Source of the DNA: Pedobacter hiemivivus
GTDB lineage: Bacteria; Bacteroidota; Bacteroidia; Sphingobacteriales; Sphingobacteriaceae
Assembly: GCF_004331685.1 (NCBI RefSeq)
Contig: NZ_SJSM01000021.1
Coordinates: 1-64,000 of the forward strand
Length of the DNA stretch: 64,000 nt
Direction: 5' to 3'
Made by a program: the position numbers and the translations under genes. Of this stretch, positions 58,788 through 64,000 are shown piece by piece. The notes beneath the pieces were generated by a model, which saw nothing but the letters and a program-made list of their open reading frames with translations, did not search any database and was not told the origin of the DNA. Within the stretch, counting starts at the first letter, position 1. Every line of letters starts with the position of its first letter.

Positions 58788-61664
58788 ATGAGCTTAAATA
58801 TTCATTACAAAGAGGACTTTAAAGACCGTCACATTGCACCTAATACACAGGATGCCAATGAAATGTTAAATACCATTGGGGTAGGTTCTATTGACGAACT
58901 GATTGCACAAACTGTACCACAAACAATCAGGTTAAAGCAACCGTTGAATTTGCCTAAGGCTAAATCTGAAAAAGATTACCTTGTAGCACTAAAACAAACA
59001 GCTTCTTTAAATAAAGTTTTCAAATCTTATATCGGCCAGGGTTACTATGACACCATCACTCCAGGTGTCATTTTGCGTAATGTAATGGAAAATCCAGGAT
59101 GGTATACACAGTATACGCCATACCAGGCTGAGATTGCACAAGGCCGTTTACAGGCCTTGTTAAACTTCCAGACTACGGTGATCGACCTTACCGGAATGGA
59201 AATTGCAAACGCATCTCTTTTAGATGAAGGTACTGCTGCTGCTGAAGCTATGTTTATGCAATACAGTCTGCGTAAAAATCAAGGGGCTACAAAATTCTTT
59301 GTTTCTGAATTGTTGTTCCCTCAAACTATAGATATTCTAAAAACCCGTGCTAATCCTTATGGCATCGAGTTGGTAATCGGTGATCACCAATCATTTGAAC
59401 TTAGCGATGAGTTCTTTGGTGCCATCATCCAATATCCTGCTGGTAATGGTGAGGTATTTGATTATACCGGCTTTGCACAAAAAGCACATGATAAAAACGT
59501 TAAAGTTACTGTTGTAGCTGATCTATTAAGTCTTACTTTGTTAACTCCTCCGGGAGAATGGGGTGCTGATGTTGTAGTGGGTACTTCACAACGTTTTGGT
59601 GTACCGATGGGCTTTGGTGGTCCACATGCAGCCTTCTTTGCGACTAAAGACGAGTACAAACGTTCTATCCCAGGCCGTATTATTGGTGTAACGATAGATA
59701 GCAACAACAATTACGCTTTGCGTATGGCTTTACAAACTAGAGAGCAGCATATCCGCAGAGATAAAGCAACCTCTAACATCTGTACTGCACAAGCTTTATT
59801 AGCGATTATGGCTGGCTTTTATGCTGTTTACCACGGTCCTAAAGGCTTAAAACTAATTGCTGAGCGTACACATGGACTGGCTGTTACCCTAGCTAAATCA
59901 CTAGAAAAATTAGGATATAAACAACTTAACAAAGCATATTTCGATACAATCCAATTAGATCTGGGTGATCTTGCTGGCTCTATCCACAGCGAATGCTTAA
60001 ACAATGAAATCAACCTGCATTACAATGGCAGTATTGTTACCATAGCTTTGGATGAAACTACTTCGGCTGAAGACATTCAATTGTTAACCAAAATATTTGC
60101 AAAAGTAAAAGGCGTTGCTGCTGATGCAGTAGAAATGGATGATCAAAACGTGGAGACTGTAATTCCTGCGGCCTTACAACGTACATCTGATTACTTATCG
60201 CACCCAATATTCAACACGCATCGTTCAGAACATGAAATGTTGCGTTACATCAAATCTTTAGAAGCAAAAGATCTTTCACTTTGCCATTCCATGATTGCTT
60301 TGGGTTCATGTACCATGAAACTAAATGCAACTACAGAAATGATCCCAGTTACCTGGCCAGAGTTTGGTAAAATACACCCGTTTGCACCAGCAGATCAGGT
60401 TTTAGGTTATTATACGGTCTTTAATGAATTGGATAAATGGTTAAGCGAAATTACCGGTTTTGCCGCAATGAGTTTACAACCAAATTCAGGAGCACAAGGT
60501 GAATATGCAGGTTTAATGGTGATCAGAGCTTACCACAATGATCGTGGTGATGCACACCGTAACATTGCCTTAATTCCTTCATCGGCGCATGGTACTAATC
60601 CAGCTTCTGCTGCTATGGCAGGAATGAAGATTATCATTGTTAAATCATTAGAAAACGGAAACATTGATGTTGCTGATTTAAAAGCTAAAGCTGAAGAACA
60701 TGCAGCAAACCTTTCTTGTTTAATGGTAACTTACCCTTCTACACATGGTGTATTTGAGGAAAGCATTATAGACATCTGTAACATCATCCATGAGAATGGT
60801 GGACAGGTTTATATGGATGGTGCAAATATGAACGCTCAGGTTGGTTTAACTAGCCCAGGTAACATTGGCGCTGATGTTTGTCACTTAAACTTACATAAAA
60901 CATTCTGTATCCCTCACGGTGGTGGCGGTCCAGGTATGGGCCCGATTGGTGTAGCAAAACACCTTGTTCCTTATTTACCAGGACATGCTGTGGTAAACAT
61001 TGACAATGGAAAATCTATTCATGCTGTATCCTCTGCACCATGGGGTTCAGCGTCTATCTTAATCATTTCTCATGCTTATATTGCTATGATGGGTGCAGAT
61101 GGCTTAGCCAATGCTACCAGATATGCCATATTAAATGCGAACTATATGAAAGCGCGTTTAGAGCAACATTACCCAGTATTATATTCTGGAGCTAATGGAC
61201 GTTGTGCGCACGAAATGATCCTGGATTGCAGGGGCTTTAAAAACTACGGAATTGAAGTGGTTGACATTGCTAAACGCTTAATGGATTATGGTTTCCATGC
61301 GCCAACTGTATCTTTCCCTGTGGCTGGAACCTTAATGATTGAGCCAACAGAGAGCGAGCCTAAGCATGAGCTTGATCGTTTCTGTGATGCTTTAATTGCC
61401 ATCAGAAAAGAAATTTCATCGGTTGAGCAAGGTGACCTGAACAAAGTAGACAATCCTTTAAAAAATGCACCACATACAGCAGCTGTAGTTACAGGTGATG
61501 AGTGGAACCATGATTATAGCAGACAAACAGCAGCATTTCCGTTGCCTTATGTAGCAGCTTACAAATTCTGGCCATCTGTGGGTAGAGTTAACGATTCATT
61601 TGGAGACAGATCACTGGTTTGTGCATGTCCGCCAATTGAAAGCTATATGGAAGAACAAGTATAA
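58788..61664 (+). CDS. gcvP: Glycine dehydrogenase (decarboxylating), P protein of the glycine cleavage system
   Basis: A 958-residue single-chain P protein, as in most Bacteroidota. The two homologous halves are present: the N-terminal half with FKDRHIAPNTQDANEML, YTPYQAEIAQGRLQALLNFQ and MGFGGPHAAFFATK, and the C-terminal half with HSMIALGSCTMKLNATTEM, NSGAQGEYAGLMVIRAYH, SAHGTNPASAAMAG and the PLP lysine K704 in LHKTFCIPHGGGGPGMGP. It decarboxylates glycine and passes the aminomethyl group to the lipoyl H protein. The other subunits (GcvT, GcvH) are not in this window. Length matches the family when started at 58788. Confidence 0.96.
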   Translation: MSLNIHYKEDFKDRHIAPNTQDANEMLNTIGVGSIDELIAQTVPQTIRLKQPLNLPKAKSEKDYLVALKQTASLNKVFKSYIGQGYYDTITPGVILRNVMENPGWYTQYTPYQAEIAQGRLQALLNFQTTVIDLTGMEIANASLLDEGTAAAEAMFMQYSLRKNQGATKFFVSELLFPQTIDILKTRANPYGIELVIGDHQSFELSDEFFGAIIQYPAGNGEVFDYTGFAQKAHDKNVKVTVVADLLSLTLLTPPGEWGADVVVGTSQRFGVPMGFGGPHAAFFATKDEYKRSIPGRIIGVTIDSNNNYALRMALQTREQHIRRDKATSNICTAQALLAIMAGFYAVYHGPKGLKLIAERTHGLAVTLAKSLEKLGYKQLNKAYFDTIQLDLGDLAGSIHSECLNNEINLHYNGSIVTIALDETTSAEDIQLLTKIFAKVKGVAADAVEMDDQNVETVIPAALQRTSDYLSHPIFNTHRSEHEMLRYIKSLEAKDLSLCHSMIALGSCTMKLNATTEMIPVTWPEFGKIHPFAPADQVLGYYTVFNELDKWLSEITGFAAMSLQPNSGAQGEYAGLMVIRAYHNDRGDAHRNIALIPSSAHGTNPASAAMAGMKIIIVKSLENGNIDVADLKAKAEEHAANLSCLMVTYPSTHGVFEESIIDICNIIHENGGQVYMDGANMNAQVGLTSPGNIGADVCHLNLHKTFCIPHGGGGPGMGPIGVAKHLVPYLPGHAVVNIDNGKSIHAVSSAPWGSASILIISHAYIAMMGADGLANATRYAILNANYMKARLEQHYPVLYSGANGRCAHEMILDCRGFKNYGIEVVDIAKRLMDYGFHAPTVSFPVAGTLMIEPTESEPKHELDRFCDALIAIRKEISSVEQGDLNKVDNPLKNAPHTAAVVTGDEWNHDYSRQTAAFPLPYVAAYKFWPSVGRVNDSFGDRSLVCACPPIESYMEEQV

Positions 61665-61680
61665 TTAGTTTTTCATCGGC

Positions 61681-61725
61681 TAAACCTTTTGATATATTTA
61701 CTTTCTAACTATATCAAAAGGTTTA
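61681..61725. repeat. 16-bp perfect inverted repeat between gcvP and yceI
   Basis: TAAACCTTTTGATATA at 61681-61696 is perfectly complementary to 61710-61725, with a 13-nt loop. It lacks GC and a T tract, so it may be a poor terminator for gcvP or an operator for the gene that starts 14 bp later. Confidence 0.5.
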
Positions 61726-61738
61726 AAAACGTAAAACA

Positions 61739-62332
61739 ATGAAAATAAAACTCAGCTCGGTAGCATTACTTGTATTAGTAATCATTTCATCGGCTTTTAT
61801 AGCCCCTGTATTAAAACCTGTTACTTATAAAGTTGATGTAGAGAAATCTTCACTAACCTGGACAGGTAAAAAATTAACTGGCAGTCATAATGGAACAATC
61901 GATCTTCTGTCAGGAAGCCTTCAATTTGACGGCAAAAAACTAGCAGGCGGAAATTTCGTGATCAATATGACTACCATAAAAGATGCTGATAAAAGTGCCA
62001 ATCTGGAAAAACACTTAAAAGCCGATGATTTTTTTGGTGTAGATAAATTCCCTACCACTACTTTTGTGATTAAAAAAATTACTGCAGGAACTGGAAATAT
62101 TGTAAACGTAACCGGAGATTTAACAATTAAAGATGTTACAAATTCAATTACTTTCCCTGCTCTTATCGCCTGGAATGCTGATGGTTCAGTAAGCGCTACT
62201 GCGGATAAGATTACGATTGACCGTACAAAATATGGCATTAAATTTAGGTCTAAAGGTATGTTTCCTGATATAGGTGACAAAATGATCTATGATGATTTTG
62301 ATCTTTCCATAAAACTAATAGCCACGAAATAA
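61739..62332 (+). CDS. YceI-family lipocalin-like secreted protein
   Basis: A 197-residue secreted protein of the YceI family. Signal/anchor 1-25 (LLVLVIISSAFIAPVLKPV). The family core is YKVDVEKSSLTWTGKKLTGS, NGTIDLLSGSLQFDGKKLAGG, FVINMTTIKD, LEKHLKADDFFGVDKFPTTT, a central DLTIKDVTNSI and IDRTKYGIKFRSKG. YceI proteins form a beta barrel that binds long isoprenoid lipids in the periplasm. It is a single gene with a clear terminator. Confidence 0.9.
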   Translation: MKIKLSSVALLVLVIISSAFIAPVLKPVTYKVDVEKSSLTWTGKKLTGSHNGTIDLLSGSLQFDGKKLAGGNFVINMTTIKDADKSANLEKHLKADDFFGVDKFPTTTFVIKKITAGTGNIVNVTGDLTIKDVTNSITFPALIAWNADGSVSATADKITIDRTKYGIKFRSKGMFPDIGDKMIYDDFDLSIKLIATK

Positions 62333-62347
62333 GTTCTCTAGCGAAAT

Positions 62348-62379
62348 AAAAAAGCCATTATTAGTAATGGCTTTTTTTT
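62348..62379 (+). terminator. Intrinsic terminator after yceI
   Basis: AAGCCATTA and TAATGGCTT form the stem with a TTAG loop, preceded by an A run and followed by eight T residues. Confidence 0.85.
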
Positions 62380-62474
62380 ATGATAAAATAAATGTTTGCT
62401 ACATAAACAATTTACATACATATTTCATAACTTTATAGGAACACCAACTTTGTGGCAAGGGGCCAATCAACTTT

Positions 62475-62870
62475 ATGATGGATAATAAAATTAACCTTCT
62501 CGTTATTGATGACGATGACATTAACATCTTTATCATCAAAAAGATAGTTGAAAAGACGGGCTATAATGTCAATATGGTAGCCAAAGCAAATGGCCTCTTA
62601 GCTATTGAACATTTAAAAGCTACATTTGGTCATACCGACTTTCCGCAACTTATTCTTATTGACATTAACATGCCGGTATTGAATGGTTGGGAGTTTCTGG
62701 ACGCCTATGAAGCCCTAAACGTGACCAAAAAAGTAGATATGTATATGCTTTCTTCTTCGGTATACGAGAATGATATAGAGAAAGCAAAAACCTATGCAAA
62801 GGTGAAAGGGTTTATTTCTAAACCCTTATCTATAGAAAGATTAATTGAACTTTTTAAGTTACTGGCTTAG
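62475..62870 (+). CDS. Stand-alone response regulator receiver protein
   Basis: A 131-residue protein that is only a receiver domain. The acidic pocket is in VIDDDDINIF (11-19), the phospho-acceptor is D63 in LILIDINMPVLNGWEF, the Ser/Thr switch is in MLSSSVYEND and the Lys is in GFISKPLS. This CheY-like type is common in Bacteroidota, where single receivers serve phosphorelays from hybrid kinases. No kinase lies adjacent; the nearest in the window is the DISM kinase at 51572. The first codon may be either of two consecutive ATGs. Confidence 0.9.
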   Translation: MMDNKINLLVIDDDDINIFIIKKIVEKTGYNVNMVAKANGLLAIEHLKATFGHTDFPQLILIDINMPVLNGWEFLDAYEALNVTKKVDMYMLSSSVYENDIEKAKTYAKVKGFISKPLSIERLIELFKLLA

Positions 62871-62876
62871 CCAAGA

Positions 62877-63641
62877 CTACGAAATCTTAAACTGTCCGTC
62901 TGTTAGGCTAACATAACCTGTGGCTCTGCTTTTTCCATGATAGAACAGGCAATTCCAGTTTTCGGCAGCAGCCCTTATTCCAAACTCTTCCCTTAATTCC
63001 ATCGCTTTCCGTCCGTCAAAGTCGTACTTAGCTATAAATTTCCTTAACAGTTCTTCAGGTTCAGGCAATACATCCCCGCCAAAAAACACCTTATCAACTC
63101 CATCATCCAGTAAGTAAACCTGATGAAAAGGAGTATGAGCTCCAGTCAATTCGTAACTAATCTCATCCGTTAACTGTCCAGAACCTTCGATAAAAGTAAG
63201 CTGCGCATTACGTTGAAGAAATTCGAATATCTCTGTCTTGTAAGAGGAAGACTTATTGGTAAAGGCGCTCTCCCATTCGCCACGTTGAATGACATAATTG
63301 GCATGCGGAAAGCTCAACTCTATCTTACCTCCAAGGTGATGAATCATGCCTCCAGAATGGTCAAAATGTAAATGAGACATCAGTACCATATCCACATCCT
63401 CGGGATCAAACCCTGCTTTTTTAATGTTCTCATGCAAAATCAATTGTCCCTTATCATTACTATACCCAAGCCCGGTATCAAATAGGATCAATGAATTATT
63501 TAATTTTACCAAAAAGGGCTGCACATGAATAAACAAAGATGCGGGACGACTTTTAGGATCATCTGTCTCCGGATTAAAAGGGACAAACTTCTTATCCGCA
63601 GCAACAGAATAAGAACCTTCGTATAAAGTGAAAACTTGCAA
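62877..63641 (-). CDS. Metallo-beta-lactamase-fold hydrolase (TTG start)
   Basis: A 254-residue MBL-fold enzyme. The metal site HLHFDHSGGMIHH (H-x-H-x-D-H) is in MVLMSHLHFDHSGG, with further ligands in LTGAHTPFHQVYL (H), a FFGGDVLPEP strand (D) and WNCLFYHGKSRATGY (H). The pattern matches the AHL-lactonase-like and alkylsulfatase-neighbour groups, so a lactone or ester hydrolase is possible. It has no signal peptide. The first codon is TTG at 63641 (MQVFTLYEGSYSV); no in-frame ATG lies upstream near the -7 element. It is convergent with the receiver gene, with 6 bp between stops. Confidence 0.82.
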   Translation of the reverse strand: MQVFTLYEGSYSVAADKKFVPFNPETDDPKSRPASLFIHVQPFLVKLNNSLILFDTGLGYSNDKGQLILHENIKKAGFDPEDVDMVLMSHLHFDHSGGMIHHLGGKIELSFPHANYVIQRGEWESAFTNKSSSYKTEIFEFLQRNAQLTFIEGSGQLTDEISYELTGAHTPFHQVYLLDDGVDKVFFGGDVLPEPEELLRKFIAKYDFDGRKAMELREEFGIRAAAENWNCLFYHGKSRATGYVSLTDGQFKIS

Positions 63642-63691
63642 TGGCGTAGTTATTTTAAGCAGAAATTAAATGATATATTTACGAATCATTG

Positions 63692-63699
63692 CAAAGATA
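63692..63699 (-). promoter_or_regulatory. -7 element for the MBL-fold hydrolase
   Basis: The minus strand reads TATCTTTG, matching TAnnTTTG, 50 bp upstream of the TTG start codon. The -33 box is not clear. Confidence 0.45.
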
Positions 63700-63784
63700 T
63701 GGAACCTGCATGAACTTCCGGTTCATAAATAACAACTATACGGTCATGCAAAATTCATAACGATTGATAAACAAACAGATAACA

Positions 63785-64000
63785 ATGAAGAAAAGATGGG
63801 TGCAGGCTGTCCAAGGAAATCCTGAAACAACAGACTTGCTTGCACAAAAATTAAATATAGATAAGAGCTTAGCACAAATTTTGGTACAAAGAGGCATCTC
63901 ATCCTTCGATGATGCCCGCGAATACTTCAGACCTGAGCTAGCCAAACTGCACGATCCTTTTTTAATGAAGGATATGGACAAGGCTATTGAGCGGATAGAT
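63785..64000 (+). CDS. recJ: Single-stranded-DNA exonuclease RecJ, N-terminal part (cut by window edge)
   Basis: The first 72 residues of a plus-strand gene that runs past the right edge. It starts MKKRWVQAVQGNPETTDLLA, followed by LAQILVQRGISSFDDAREYF and RPELAKLHDPFLMKDMDKAIERI. The W-x-(x)n-L-A-x-x-L, L-x-x-R-G-I-x-x-x-x-x-A-x-x-F and L-x-D-P-F-L-M-x-D-M-x-x-A pattern is the N-terminus of bacterial RecJ, the 5'-3' ssDNA exonuclease of recombination and mismatch repair. The catalytic DHH motifs lie beyond the window. Divergent from the MBL-fold gene with 143 bp between starts. Confidence 0.88.
   Translation, partial: MKKRWVQAVQGNPETTDLLAQKLNIDKSLAQILVQRGISSFDDAREYFRPELAKLHDPFLMKDMDKAIERID

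Noticed and set aside
63736..63981. Minus-strand ORF at the right edge
   Set aside because: It is antisense to the well-supported RecJ N-terminus and to its leader.

Overview
This window is chromosomal DNA from a Bacteroidota bacterium, most likely a soil or freshwater member of the Sphingobacteriaceae close to Pedobacter. Support comes from two SusC/SusD pairs, a heparinase III-like (PL12) lyase, the TAnnTTTG promoter element typical of the phylum, BT_3928-type and DUF1599 proteins, the signal-peptide and lipoprotein styles, and moderate AT richness. The placement is inferred from the sequence alone, without a database search.

Layout. 1-299: one end of an IS1182-like element. 339-1526: secreted C1 peptidase. 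1874-10942: PUL 1, with PL12 lyase lipoprotein, multidomain surface glycan-binding lipoprotein, SusC and SusD, closed by a terminator. 11196-15038: tRNA hydroxylase TrhO, then a membrane sensor/HTH regulator. 15297-23633: PUL 2, with SusC, SusD, a GH144-like glucanase and a GH3 beta-glucosidase; the pair of enzymes suggests beta-1,2-glucan (sophoran) as substrate. 23640-27060: an accessory, AT-rich island with an Rpn-family nuclease, a ~220-bp nested palindrome, an orphan gene, a gene-poor stretch and an overlapping two-gene unit that looks like an ADP-ribosyltransferase-fold toxin with a small antitoxin. 27094-29787: esterase, YebC, a repeat-rich spacer, and an SDR-type threonine dehydrogenase.

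30051-40378: a ten-gene, tightly packed operon combining an FAD/Fe-S GMC dehydrogenase with its small subunit, a cytochrome c lipoprotein, two Gfo/Idh/MocA oxidoreductases, a DUF1080 protein, three AP-endonuclease-2-like TIM barrels and an MFS permease. I read it as an oxidative (3-keto) glycoside degradation pathway acting largely in the periplasm.

40530-64000: mostly core genes: asd, PBP4-type dacB, GH20 hexosaminidase, truA, a minus-strand operon DUF1599 / BT_3928 / OppB-like permease / aroK, folP, cdaA, a DISM hybrid histidine kinase, bacilliredoxin, ahcY, an MscS channel, pdxJ, gcvP, yceI, a stand-alone response regulator, a metallo-beta-lactamase-fold hydrolase and the start of recJ.

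The best candidates for undescribed biology are the ART-like toxin/antitoxin pair (26216-27017), the nested palindromic element (24821-25044) and the composition of the 3-keto-glycoside operon. I saw no tRNA, rRNA or CRISPR array.
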